Source: Solirubrobacteraceae bacterium
GTDB taxonomy: Bacteria; Actinomycetota; Thermoleophilia; Solirubrobacterales; Solirubrobacteraceae
Reading direction: 5' to 3'
Length of the DNA: 29,155 bases
Assembly (NCBI GenBank): GCA_025935735.1
Contig: JAICUS010000007.1
Span: 1-29,155 of the forward strand
This document shows positions 1-10,443 of this stretch, piece after piece (position 1 is the stretch's first letter; each line of letters opens with the position of its first letter). The position numbers and the translations under genes were made by a program. The notes beneath the pieces were generated by a model. The model was not told where the DNA came from and ran no database searches. It saw only the letters and a program-made list of their open reading frames with translations.

Positions 1-886
1 ACGCAGTCGCTCATGCTCTCCACCACCCGCCGGTGGCGCTCCTCGCTGCGGCGCAGCTGCGCCTCCGCGGCGTAACGGGCGGTCAGGTCGGCCATCGTGA
101 CCACGGCGCCGAGCAGCCGGCCGTCGGCCGCCTGTACCGGCCCGCCGCTGGCCACCATCGAGTGCTCGCCGTCCGCCAGCGGGATGCGGAACTCGACGTC
201 GGTGACGTGCTCGCCGCGCAGCGCGCGCAGCAGCGGCGTCTCGTGCGGGCCGAACGGCGTGCCGTCCATGTGCATCAGCCCGAAGCGCTCGGCCCACTCC
301 AGCGGGTGCATGTCCTCGCCGAGCACCGGGTGCAGCCCCGTCGGGTCGGCCACGAAGCTCAGCAGGCGCCCGTCGGCGTCGCACACCTGGAGGCGCCCCG
401 CGGCCTCGGCCAGCACGGCCGAGAAGAAGCGGCCCTGCTCCTCCACGCTGGCCTGCAGCGCGCGCTCGGCGGTGACGTCGCGGATGACCAGCATGACCTG
501 GTCGATCGCCCCGCCGCGCGAGCGGAACGGGACGGCGTCGGTGCGGAAGACGGCCTCCGAGCGCAGGCTGCGCCAGTCGAACTCGCCGCTCTCGCCGCGC
601 AGCGCCGCCTCGAGGTAAGGGTCCAGCGCCGCCATCCGCTCGGCGGGGATGACCTCGGCCAGCGGCCGGCCGACCAGCTCGCCCTCCCGCCAGCCCTGGC
701 GCTCGAAGGCCAAACCCTCGAAGCGCACGACCCGGCGGTGGCGGTCGAGCACCATCAGCGCCGACTGCGGCGAGCTCTCGGCGAGCGTGCGGTAGCGCGC
801 CTCGGCCTCGCGCGCCGCGCCCAGCGCGCGCGTGACGAGCACGGCCAGGGCGATCGCGACCGCGGCCAGGACGACGAGCAGGGCGA

Positions 887-890
<4 letters not shown>
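1..890 (-). CDS. Membrane-anchored multi-PAS sensor protein (5' part only; runs off the left edge)
   Basis: The minus-strand frame from ATG 890-888 stays open to base 1, so about 296 residues are seen and the C-terminus is missing. Residues 1-20 form a hydrophobic membrane segment (MIALLVVLAAVAIALAVLV). Two PAS-like domains follow, roughly 32-150 (ending in VMLVIRDVTAE) and 155-275 (ending in VVTMADLTARY), and a third begins with a RRSEERHRRVVESMSD linker. Such linkers normally lead to another PAS domain and then a kinase, GGDEF or phosphatase output. The output domain lies outside the window, so the class cannot be decided. The start codon overlaps the stop of the upstream hybrid kinase as ATGA (890-887), which suggests translational coupling and joint function. 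The protein may sense a ligand or redox state and work with the phosphorelay. Confidence 0.85.
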
Positions 891-3961
<3,071 letters not shown>

Positions 3962-4025
3962 CGCAAGCTCTCAATCGGCAGGATGCCCGCTCAGGTTGAA
4001 ATCATTGCCTGCAAGGTCGCTCTGA

Positions 4026-5216
4026 ATGAAGGTCCTCATCGTCGACGACGAGCCCGGCACCCGGCTGCTCACCGCCGCCGTGGTCGAGCGGCTCGGGCAT
4101 CGCGCGCTGCAGGCCGGCGACGGCGCGCAGGCGCTGGAGCGCTTCGCCGCCGAGCGCCCCGAGGTGGTCGTCACCGACTGGTCGATGCCGGGGATGGACG
4201 GCACGCAGCTCGTCTCGCGCCTGCGCGCCGACCCCGCGCCGGGCTACACCTACCTGGTGCTGCTGAGCGGCCTGGCCGGCGAGGACGCCGCGCGCGAGGC
4301 CGCGCGCGCCGGCGCCGACGAGGTGCTGGCCAAGCCGCTGGACGCGGCGGCGCTGGAGCGCGGGCTGATCGCCGCCGAGCGCCTGATCGCCATGCACCGG
4401 GACATGCGCGACGACGCGCGCCACGACCCCGAGACGGGCGCGTTCAGCTCCGCCCGGCTGGCCGAGGACCTGGCCGCGCTGTGCGGGCGCGCGACCCGCT
4501 ACGGCCACGTCTACTGCGTGGCGTCCTTCGAGGTCGCGCCGGCGTCCGCCGCGGGCGCGGCGGGGCGCGCGCTGGCCGCGGCCATCCGCTCCGGCGACGC
4601 GCTCTACCGCGCGGCGCAGACGCGCTTCGTGGCGCTGCTGCCCGAGCAGAAGCTCGAGTCGGCGGGCGTGGCCGGCGAGCGCCTGCGCCAGGCGGCCGAG
4701 ACGGCGTCGGGCGCCACGGTGAGCGCCGGCCTGGTCACCACGGCCGCGGGCGACTGCATCCCCGAGGACCTGCTCGCCCGGGCGGCGGAGGCCGCGGCCC
4801 TGGCGAGCGCGGCGGGCGGCGGCGTGGTCAACCAGGAGGCCGCGGGCGGCGGGCTGCGGCTGCTGATCGCCGACGACGACCCGGTGTCGCGGCTGACGAT
4901 CGGCGCGCTGGTGCGGCGCGAGGCGGGGTTCGAGCTCGTGGGCGAGGCGGGCGACGCCGGCGAGGCGGTCGAGCTGGCGCTGCAGCGGCGCCCGGACGTG
5001 GTGCTGCTGGACGTCGACATGCCGGGCGGCGGCGGCGCGCGGGCCGCGGTGCAGATCCGCGAGGCGCTCCCGGACGTGCGGATCGTGGCCATCAGCGCCG
5101 ACGACTCGCAGCAGAATCAGTACGACATGATGCGCGCCGGCGCGGTCGGCTTCCTGTCGAAGGGGGCGACCGCCGAGGAGGTCGTGCGGGTGATCCGCTC
5201 CTCGGCCCGGTGGTAG
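4026..5216 (+). CDS. Two-receiver response regulator with a degenerate GGDEF-like middle domain (REC-GGDEF*-REC)
   Basis: This is a 396-residue cytoplasmic regulator. The first receiver (1-115) has VLIVDDEP, acceptor D51 in TDWSMPGMDG and K103 in LAKPLD. Residues 130-270 follow the layout of a diguanylate cyclase domain: HDPETGAFSSARL in place of DxLTGLxNRR, SGDALYRAAQTRFVALLPE in place of the GGDEF strand, then a TVSAGLV strand. The GGDEF signature and its metal/GTP ligands are absent, so it should not make c-di-GMP. The second receiver (278-396) has IADDD, acceptor D329 in LLDVDMP and K379. No DNA-binding domain is seen. It is divergent from the hybrid kinase, with 64 bp between starts, so it is a natural phosphate acceptor from the HPt domain. 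That pairing is inferred. It may act through protein contact or as a phosphate sink. Confidence 0.92.
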   Translation: MKVLIVDDEPGTRLLTAAVVERLGHRALQAGDGAQALERFAAERPEVVVTDWSMPGMDGTQLVSRLRADPAPGYTYLVLLSGLAGEDAAREAARAGADEVLAKPLDAAALERGLIAAERLIAMHRDMRDDARHDPETGAFSSARLAEDLAALCGRATRYGHVYCVASFEVAPASAAGAAGRALAAAIRSGDALYRAAQTRFVALLPEQKLESAGVAGERLRQAAETASGATVSAGLVTTAAGDCIPEDLLARAAEAAALASAAGGGVVNQEAAGGGLRLLIADDDPVSRLTIGALVRREAGFELVGEAGDAGEAVELALQRRPDVVLLDVDMPGGGGARAAVQIREALPDVRIVAISADDSQQNQYDMMRAGAVGFLSKGATAEEVVRVIRSSARW

Positions 5217-5218
5217 GA

Positions 5219-5252
5219 AGGTCGGATGATCGGGGCGGGGTGGAGGGGCTGC
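5219..5252 (+). repeat. 34-nt exact dispersed repeat, copy 1
   Basis: A 34-nt stretch beginning AGGTCGGATGATCGG and ending GGAGGGGCTGC occurs here and again at 16911-16944, identical at every base and in the same orientation. It lies in the 44-bp gap between the stop of the REC-GGDEF*-REC gene (5216) and the stop of the convergent 71-residue gene (5261). Flanking bases differ, so the repeat has sharp edges. Its 3' part contributes the left arm of a hairpin. It could be a mobile intergenic repeat, a processing site or a terminator module. Confidence 0.85.
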
Positions 5253-5260
5253 GCCCCTTC
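5242..5260. terminator. Candidate bidirectional terminator hairpin between convergent genes
   Basis: GGAGGGGC and GCCCCTTC pair over 8 bp (one G-T pair when read on the plus strand) with a TGC loop. The hairpin ends one base before the stop codon of the minus-strand gene and 26 bp after the stop of the plus-strand gene. No T-run follows on either side, which is common in high-GC actinobacteria. It would serve both converging genes. The left arm lies inside the 34-nt repeat and the right arm outside it. Confidence 0.45.
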
Positions 5261-5476
5261 CTATTCCACCGGCGCCAACGGAGGGAAGTCGCCGGTGATG
5301 CGCGGGCGCCGGCGGTCGCGCACCTCGCGCTGGCCGCCGCCGGTGGAGCCGGGGAGGCGGCGCTCCTTCTTGCGCCGGTCCACGATCACCGTGACGTTCG
5401 GATCGTCGTCGTAGTAGTCCGCCAGCTTCTCGTAGAGCTCGTCGGACAGCGCCTCGGGGACAACGCAGTAGATCAC
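5261..5476 (-). CDS. Small conserved basic/acidic protein, function unknown
   Basis: This 71-residue protein starts at GTG 5476, with GGAGCTAGGA about 8-16 nt upstream as ribosome binding site. The N-terminal half (MIYCVVPEAL...LADYYDDDPNVTVIVDRR) looks folded, with a beta-strand, an acidic helix and a second strand. The second half is basic and probably disordered (RRKKERRLP, REVRDRRRPRIT). The VIVDRRKKERR stretch recalls short DRR/RR-rich motifs in many small actinobacterial proteins, but no function can be assigned. It lies 40 bp downstream of the start-to-end axis of the 230-residue gene on the same strand and may share its transcript. The 34-nt repeat begins just past its stop. Confidence 0.7.
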   Translation of the reverse strand: MIYCVVPEALSDELYEKLADYYDDDPNVTVIVDRRKKERRLPGSTGGGQREVRDRRRPRITGDFPPLAPVE

Positions 5477-5516
5477 GTCCGCGATCCTAGCTCCATGCGC
5501 TGAGAGCGCCAGTCGT

Positions 5517-6209
5517 TCATGTGTTGACCCCCAGGTGCAGCCGGCCGCGCTCGTCGGCCGCCGCGTTGGCCTCGCGCTCCTCGGGGACCAGCTCGGACAG
5601 CTCGTCGCCCTGGGCGTCGCGCCGGACGCCGCCCGCCTCGTCGGACAGGTCGACCTCGAAGCGGTACCAGGACAGCTCCCACATCACCGAGATGGCCACC
5701 ACGGCGGGGCGGTCGGTGCGCGGGCGCACGCACACCGCGGGGGCGCCGAGCGAGCGGGCGACGCCGCCGACGGTGCGGGTGTGGTCGGAGGCGTTGAAGA
5801 CGTCCAGCGCCCGCTGCATCTTCAACTCGGCGTTGGTGGGCACCGCGCGGATGTGGCGCGGCTCGCGCGGCGCCTCGCGCACCACCGGCGCGGGCGCGGC
5901 CGCGACGGGCTCCTGCTCGTCCTCGGAGGCCTCTTGCAGCTCGCGCGCGCGCTCGCGGCGACCGCGCATGCGCTCCAGGAACGAGCGCCCGCGGCCCTCG
6001 TGGCGGGGGTGGCGCAGCGCGAGGTCGTCGGCGCCGGACTCGCGGATCCAGCCCTCGTGCTGGGCGCGCGGCCCGCACAGGTCGCACACCATCCGGCGCT
6101 CCCCGCCGGTCAGGTAGTGCTCGGCGTGCTCGCCGCGCAGCAGCGTGCGCCCACAGACGTCGCAGGCGATGTCCAGCTGGTTGGTCTTGATGTCGCGCGT
6201 CCGGGCCAT
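5517..6209 (-). CDS. Putative zinc-ribbon protein, function unknown
   Basis: This 230-residue protein has two CxxC knuckles near its N-terminus (C16/C19 in IACDVCGRT and C42/C45 in MVCDLCGPR), the spacing expected of a structural zinc site. A charged linker (about 75-115, with FLERMRGRRERAREL and an Ala/Pro/Glu-rich stretch) leads to a C-terminal domain (about 125-210) with alternating strands (VCVRPRTD, VVAISVMWELSWYRFEVDL). There are no membrane segments or catalytic motif. ATG 6209 is the first start and gives an N-terminus leading directly into the zinc knuckle. The gene lies downstream of the EF-G-like gene, separated by a 122-bp gap with a strong inverted repeat. I do not recognise a characterised family. 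Confidence 0.75.
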   Translation of the reverse strand: MARTRDIKTNQLDIACDVCGRTLLRGEHAEHYLTGGERRMVCDLCGPRAQHEGWIRESGADDLALRHPRHEGRGRSFLERMRGRRERARELQEASEDEQEPVAAAPAPVVREAPREPRHIRAVPTNAELKMQRALDVFNASDHTRTVGGVARSLGAPAVCVRPRTDRPAVVAISVMWELSWYRFEVDLSDEAGGVRRDAQGDELSELVPEEREANAAADERGRLHLGVNT

Positions 6210-6272
6210 GACCTAGCGGGGCGAGAGTAGCAACGGCCTGCTGGGTCCTCGCAGGGAGAATTCTTTCGCCCA

Positions 6273-6322
6273 GCCGTCGCCGACCGGCCCCGCGCGACAC
6301 GAAGTCCGCGGTCGGCGACGGC
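6273..6322 (-). terminator. Strong inverted repeat after the EF-G-like gene, probable terminator
   Basis: GCCGTCGCCGACC (6273-6285) and GGTCGGCGACGGC (6310-6322) are perfect 13-bp arms around a 24-nt GC-rich loop. The structure starts 10 nt past the stop of the EF-G-like gene on the minus strand. The sequence after the stem on that strand (TGGGCGAAAGAATTC) is less GC-rich but has no U-run. It most likely ends the EF-G-like transcript. It could also be a structured leader for the zinc-ribbon gene 60 bp further on. Confidence 0.5.
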
Positions 6323-6331
6323 CGTGCGACG

Positions 6332-8392
6332 TTACGCGAGCGCCTCGGCCTCCTCGCGCTGCTTCTCGATCACCTTCTGCGCGAGGTGCGCCGGGATCTC
6401 CTCGTAGCGCAGGAACTCCAGCGTGTACTCGCCCTGGCCGCCGGTCAACGCACGGAGATCCGGGGCGTAGCTGAGCATCTCGGCCATCGGCACCTCGGCC
6501 TTGACCTCGGTCATCCCGCCCACGGCCTCGGTGCCCAGCGGGCGCCCGCGGCGGGAGGAGAGGTCGCCCATCACGTCGCCCACGGAGCCCTCGGGGACGG
6601 ACGCGGTGACCATCATGATCGGCTCGAGCAGCACCGGCCCGGCGTTGGACATCGCCTCCTTCATGGCCTGCGAGCCGGCGAGCTTGAACGCCATCTCGGA
6701 GGAGTCGACGGTGTGGTAGGAGCCGTCGAAGAGCCTCACCCGCACGCCCTTGACCGGGAAGCCGGCCACCGCGCCGCCCGCCATGGCCTCCAGCACGCCC
6801 TTCTCGACCGCCGGGATGAAGCCCTGCGGGATGACGCCGCCCTTGATCGCGTTGACGAACTCGAAGTCGCCCTCGGCCAGCGGCTCGATCTCGATGTGGC
6901 AGTCGCCGAACTGGCCGCGGCCGCCGGTCTGCTTCTTGTGACGCCCGTGGGCCTTGGCCGAGCCCCGGATCGTCTCCTGGTAGGGGACGCGCGGCGGCTT
7001 CAGGGTGACCTCGGCGCCGAACCGGCTGCGCATCCGCTCGACGATCACCTCGACGTGGATCTGCGACAGCCCGGCCACGATCTGCTCGCCGGTCTGCTCG
7101 TCGCGGTGCAGGTCGATCGTCGGGTCCTCCTCCTGCAGGCGGCGCAGCGCCGTGTAGACCTTGTCCTCGTCGCCTTTGTTCTTGGGCTCCATGGCGAACG
7201 CCATCACCGGCGCCGGCAGCTTGATCGAGGGCATGTGGATCGGCGTGTCGCGCGCCGCCAGCCAGTCGCCCGCGTGCGTCTCCTTGAGCTTGGCCACCGC
7301 GCCGACGTCGCCCGGCCCGAACGCGTCGGCCTGGGTGACGTCCTTGCCGCGCACCACCAGCAGCTGGCCCACGCGCTCCTTGTGATGGGTGCGTGTGTTC
7401 AGCACCTGCGTGTCGTGGGTCATCGTGCCCTGGTAGACCCGGAACAGGTTGATCCGGCCGGCGAACGGGTCGGCCCGCGTCTTGAACACGTAGGCGAACA
7501 TCTCCTGGCCCGGGTCGGGCTCCAGGACGTGGCCGTCGACGTCCACGCTGCCGCCGTGCTGGACCGGCGACGGGAGGTCGTCCACGATCGCGTCCAGCAG
7601 CCGGTTCGCGCCCAGCCGGCTCGTGGCCACGCCGCAGGCGACCGGGAAGATGTGCCCGTGGTCGGTGCCGTCCTCGAGCGCGGTGACGATCTCGTCATGG
7701 GAGATCTCCTCGCCCTCCAGGTAGCGCTCCATCAGCGCCTCGGAGTTCTCGGCCACCTCGTCCATGAGCTTCTCGCGGTACTCCTGCGCCTGGTCGGCCA
7801 GGTCGTCCGGGATCGGGATCTCGGTGCAGTTGCCTTCCGCGTACTCGTAGGCCTTCATGTCGACGAGGTCGATCACGCCGCGGACCTCGTGCTCGGAGCC
7901 GATCGGGATCTCCGTCGCCACGGCGTGCGGCCCGAACGCCTCCTTGAGGGAGTCCAGGGCGCGGAAGAAGTCGGCCCGCTCGCGGTCGAGCATGTTCACG
8001 AAGATCAGCCGGGCCACGCCGAGCTCCTGCGCGCGCTCCCACAGGCGGCGGGTGGACACCTCGACGCCCATCACGCCGTTGACCACGACGATCGCGGACT
8101 CGCACACGCGCAGCGCGCCGAGCGCGTCGGCGATGAAGCTGGGCTCGCCGGGCGTGTCGATCAGGTTGACCTTGGTGTCGCGCCACTCGAACGACGCGAG
8201 CGACGCCGAGATGGACATGCCGCGGGACTTCTCGTCCTCGTCGGCGTCCGAGACCGTCGTGCCGTCGGCCACCGAGCCGAGCCGGGTCGTCGCGCCTGCC
8301 TCGAACAGCAGGGCCTCGTGCAGCGACGTCTTCCCGCTCCCCCGGTGGCCGACTAGTGCCACGTTGCGGATCCTGTCTGCGGCGTGCGGCAT
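6332..8392 (-). CDS. Elongation factor G-like GTPase (EF-G2/FusA2 type)
   Basis: This 686-residue protein, normal EF-G length, aligns through all five EF-G domains. The G domain has the P-loop GHRGSGKT (15-22), RGMSIS in place of RGITI (57-62), and DTPGEPSF (79-86). The fourth GTPase motif reads FVNMLDRE (132-139), so the usual NKxD lysine is Met or Leu. Domain IV is recognisable from HKKQTGGRGQFG, GGVIPQGFIPAVEKG and DGSYHTVDSSEMAFK. Domain V has LLEPIMMVTASVPE and GDLSSRRGRP. The P-loop departs from the AHIDAGKT of true EF-G, which marks it as the paralogous EF-G-like subfamily found alongside a standard fusA; its exact role (ribosome rescue, recycling or stress) is not settled. AGGAG lies 9 nt before ATG 8392. 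It is probably monocistronic. Confidence 0.9.
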   Translation of the reverse strand: MPHAADRIRNVALVGHRGSGKTSLHEALLFEAGATTRLGSVADGTTVSDADEDEKSRGMSISASLASFEWRDTKVNLIDTPGEPSFIADALGALRVCESAIVVVNGVMGVEVSTRRLWERAQELGVARLIFVNMLDRERADFFRALDSLKEAFGPHAVATEIPIGSEHEVRGVIDLVDMKAYEYAEGNCTEIPIPDDLADQAQEYREKLMDEVAENSEALMERYLEGEEISHDEIVTALEDGTDHGHIFPVACGVATSRLGANRLLDAIVDDLPSPVQHGGSVDVDGHVLEPDPGQEMFAYVFKTRADPFAGRINLFRVYQGTMTHDTQVLNTRTHHKERVGQLLVVRGKDVTQADAFGPGDVGAVAKLKETHAGDWLAARDTPIHMPSIKLPAPVMAFAMEPKNKGDEDKVYTALRRLQEEDPTIDLHRDEQTGEQIVAGLSQIHVEVIVERMRSRFGAEVTLKPPRVPYQETIRGSAKAHGRHKKQTGGRGQFGDCHIEIEPLAEGDFEFVNAIKGGVIPQGFIPAVEKGVLEAMAGGAVAGFPVKGVRVRLFDGSYHTVDSSEMAFKLAGSQAMKEAMSNAGPVLLEPIMMVTASVPEGSVGDVMGDLSSRRGRPLGTEAVGGMTEVKAEVPMAEMLSYAPDLRALTGGQGEYTLEFLRYEEIPAHLAQKVIEKQREEAEALA

Positions 8393-8447
8393 GCCTGTGC
8401 GCTCCTCTCTCCCTCGCGGGTACGACGAAGGATGAACGCTACCGCGC

Positions 8448-9233
8448 TCAGTCGCGGAGGATGTCGCCCTGCAGGCGCGACTTGAGGCGCAGGACGGCCT
8501 TGGTGTGCAGCTGGGAGATGCGCGACTCGGTCACGCCGAGGACCTCGCCGATCTCCCGCAGCGTCAGGTTCTCGTAGTAGTAGAGGGCGATCACGAGCTT
8601 CTCGCGCTCGGGCAGCGCGGCGATCGCGTCCGCGAGGCGGTCCTTGACCTCCGACTGGGCGAGCATCTGCTGCGGGTCCGGCGCGTCCGGGTCCTGCAGC
8701 GTGTCCAGCAGCGAGACGGCGTCGCCGGAGGAGTCCGAGACCGCCCACAGCTCGTCCAGCGCGACCACGGTCGAGTTGGAGATCTTGACCAGCGTCTCCT
8801 GGAACTCGTCCGTGGAGATCTTCAGCTCGCGCGCCATCTCCTCGTCGGTCGGCGTGCGGTGCAGCTGATGCTCGAGCTTGGCGTGGACCTTCTCGATCTC
8901 CCGGGCGCGGGCGCGGACCGAGCGCGGCACCCAGTCGAGCGCGCGCAGCTCGTCGATGATCGCGCCCTTGATGCGGGTGATCGCGTACGTCTCGAACTTG
9001 ATCTCGCGCTCGAGGTCGAACCGCTCGATCGCGTTGATCAGCCCGAGCAGGCCGTAGGAGATGAGGTCGGCCTCCTCGACGTGCGCCGGCAGGCCGGACG
9101 ACATCCGTCCCGCGACGTACTTGACCAGCGGTGAGTAGGCGACGACCAGCTGCTCACGGGCCTTGTCGGAGCCGTCCGCCTTGTACCGGCGCCACAGGTC
9201 CCTGAGCTCTATCGCTTTGACGTTGGTCTCCAG
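8448..9233 (-). CDS. RNA polymerase sigma factor, FliA/WhiG (sigma-28) family
   Basis: The product is a group 3 sigma factor of about 261 residues. Region 2 includes LWRRYKADGSDKAREQL, YSPLVKYVAGRM, DLISYGLLGLINAIERFD and FETYAITRIKGAIIDELR. Region 3 follows, with DWVPRSVRARAREIE. Region 4 ends with ALYYYENLTLREIGEVLG and TESRISQLHTKAVLRLK. The first ATG (9104) would delete the start of region 2. The 43 codons upstream are clearly homologous, yet contain no ATG, GTG or TTG before the in-frame TAG at 9245-9243. A CTG at 9233-9231 lies 5 nt after AGGGGG and is taken as the start. The TAG is the xerC stop, so the two genes sit 9 nt apart and are surely co-transcribed. No flagellar genes are in view, so the regulon (motility or development) is open. 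Confidence 0.9.
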   Translation of the reverse strand: METNVKAIELRDLWRRYKADGSDKAREQLVVAYSPLVKYVAGRMSSGLPAHVEEADLISYGLLGLINAIERFDLEREIKFETYAITRIKGAIIDELRALDWVPRSVRARAREIEKVHAKLEHQLHRTPTDEEMARELKISTDEFQETLVKISNSTVVALDELWAVSDSSGDAVSLLDTLQDPDAPDPQQMLAQSEVKDRLADAIAALPEREKLVIALYYYENLTLREIGEVLGVTESRISQLHTKAVLRLKSRLQGDILRD

Positions 9234-9242
9234 TGGGGCCCC

Positions 9243-10175
9243 CTAGGCCCGCGGATGGCTCTTTGCGTATGCCGCCCGCAGCCGGGCGGACTCTATCCGA
9301 GTGTAGACCTGGGTCGTCGAGATACTTGCGTGTCCAAGCAGCTCCTGGATGGCGCGCAGGTCCGCGCCGCCCTCCAGCAGGTGAGTGGCGAAGGAGTGCC
9401 GCAGGGCGTGCGGGTGCACCCCGGTGTGGGCGGCGGCGTGCCGCGCCCAGACCCGCAGGCGGCGGCGGACGTCGGAGGTGCTCAGGCGCCGGCCGCTCTT
9501 GGAGAGGAACAGCGCCTCGTTGCCGTCGTTGGCGTGCAGCGCGGGCCGCGCCCGCTCCAGATAGGCGGCGAGCGCCTTCAGCGCCGGCTCCCCCACCGGC
9601 ACGAAGCGGGTCTTCGCGCCTTTGCCCTCGACTCTGACTTGTTCGGCGTCGAACTCGACCGAGCCGACATCCAGGTCGACGAGCTCCTCCGCCCTGAGTC
9701 CGGACGCGTACGCGAGCTCGAACAGCGCCCGGTCGCGCTGCTCGAGCGGCGTGGCGGCGGGGATGCGGTCGAGCAGGCTCGCCACGTCGGCCGGCTTGAG
9801 CGTGCGCGGCAGGGTCTGCGGCAGCCGCGGCGCGGGCAGCAGGTCGGCGGGGTTGGCCTCGATCTGGCCGTGCTCGAGCAGGCTGCGGAACAGCGAGCGG
9901 GTGGAGGCGAGCTTGCGGGCCATCGTCCGCGGCGCCGAGCCCTTCTGGGAGAGCCGGGCGGCCCAGCGGCGCAGCGCCTGGTAGTCGACGTCGGCCGGCG
10001 CGAGCCCGTTCGCGGTCGCCCAGCCGGCCAGCTCGGCGGCGTCGGTGCCGTAGGCGCGGCGGGTGCGGTCAGCCGCGCCGCGGCGGCGCAGGTCGGCGTC
10101 GAAGATCCGCAGCGCGGCGCGCCAGGGCTCGGAAACGGCTGCCGTACCCTGAGGTGCCGTGGCCGCGTTCTTCAT
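9243..10175 (-). CDS. xerC: Tyrosine recombinase, XerC/XerD family
   Basis: This 310-residue integrase-family protein resolves chromosome dimers at dif in the known family. The N-terminal SAM-like core domain (about 20-105) has RTRRAYGTDAAEL and RKLASTRSLFRSLLE. The catalytic domain carries all the tyrosine recombinase residues, numbered from GTG 10187: R165 (SGLRAEELV), K189 (VEGKGAKTR), H260 and R263 (HPHALRHSFATHLL), H286 (LLGHASIS) and nucleophile Y295 (TTQVYTRIES). Starts at ATG 10175 or GTG 10187 are both possible; either overlaps the start of the divergent small gene at 10159. Chromosomal context next to the sigma factor and housekeeping genes supports a Xer role rather than a phage integrase. 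Whether it is XerC or XerD cannot be told from one sequence. Confidence 0.9.
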   Translation of the reverse strand: MKNAATAPQGTAAVSEPWRAALRIFDADLRRRGAADRTRRAYGTDAAELAGWATANGLAPADVDYQALRRWAARLSQKGSAPRTMARKLASTRSLFRSLLEHGQIEANPADLLPAPRLPQTLPRTLKPADVASLLDRIPAATPLEQRDRALFELAYASGLRAEELVDLDVGSVEFDAEQVRVEGKGAKTRFVPVGEPALKALAAYLERARPALHANDGNEALFLSKSGRRLSTSDVRRRLRVWARHAAAHTGVHPHALRHSFATHLLEGGADLRAIQELLGHASISTTQVYTRIESARLRAAYAKSHPRA

Positions 10176-10443
10176 CGACACCACCACCGGTCAGGTCGCC
10201 ACGCGGACGCAGCTGGTCGAGGCGGGCGTGGCCGCGCCGGAGGAGACGCCGCCCGCGCCCTGGCACCCGGTGCGCGGCGACCGCGACGCCAGCACCCTGT
10301 GGTACGCGGTGATGCGCAAGCCGGTCAAGCACGTGTTCATCGGCACCCTCTGCATTCGCCATTCCGACCATCACGCCTCCCTGCTGCAGAGCGGCTGGCA
10401 GGACGTGCCGGTCGAGGAGATCGCCGGCTTTCAGGCGATATAG
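10159..10443 (+). CDS. Small conserved protein, function unknown
   Basis: This 94-residue frame starts at GTG 10159 after TGAGGTG. Codons are strongly G/C-ending in the third position, as in neighbouring genes, so it looks translated. It has no signal peptide or membrane segment. The central portion (STLWYAVMRKPVKHVFIGTLCIRHSDHHASLL) is the most structured and contains a His/Cys/Asp cluster (C, H, D, H, H), which could bind metal, though no known motif fits. Its 5' end overlaps the start of xerC on the other strand by 17 bp. Its 3' end overlaps the end of the L,D-transpeptidase gene by 13 bp. The crowding on both sides raises some doubt about its exact start. Confidence 0.6.
   Translation: MAAFFIDTTTGQVATRTQLVEAGVAAPEETPPAPWHPVRGDRDASTLWYAVMRKPVKHVFIGTLCIRHSDHHASLLQSGWQDVPVEEIAGFQAI

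Noticed and set aside
5226..5414. Plus-strand frame starting MIGAGWRGC inside repeat copy 1, with the same start in copy 2 at 16918
   Set aside because: The shared nine residues come from the repeat itself. After it the two frames diverge at once and become antisense to the small minus-strand genes, so this is not a gene family.
6386..8356. Plus-strand open frame of over 650 codons opposite the EF-G-like gene
   Set aside because: It is antisense to a clearly homologous GTPase and has a low-complexity His/Leu/Arg composition.
9243..10175. Phage or genomic island integrase
   Set aside because: The recombinase is Xer-like, sits in a conserved housekeeping context, and no attachment repeats, tRNA or phage genes are near.
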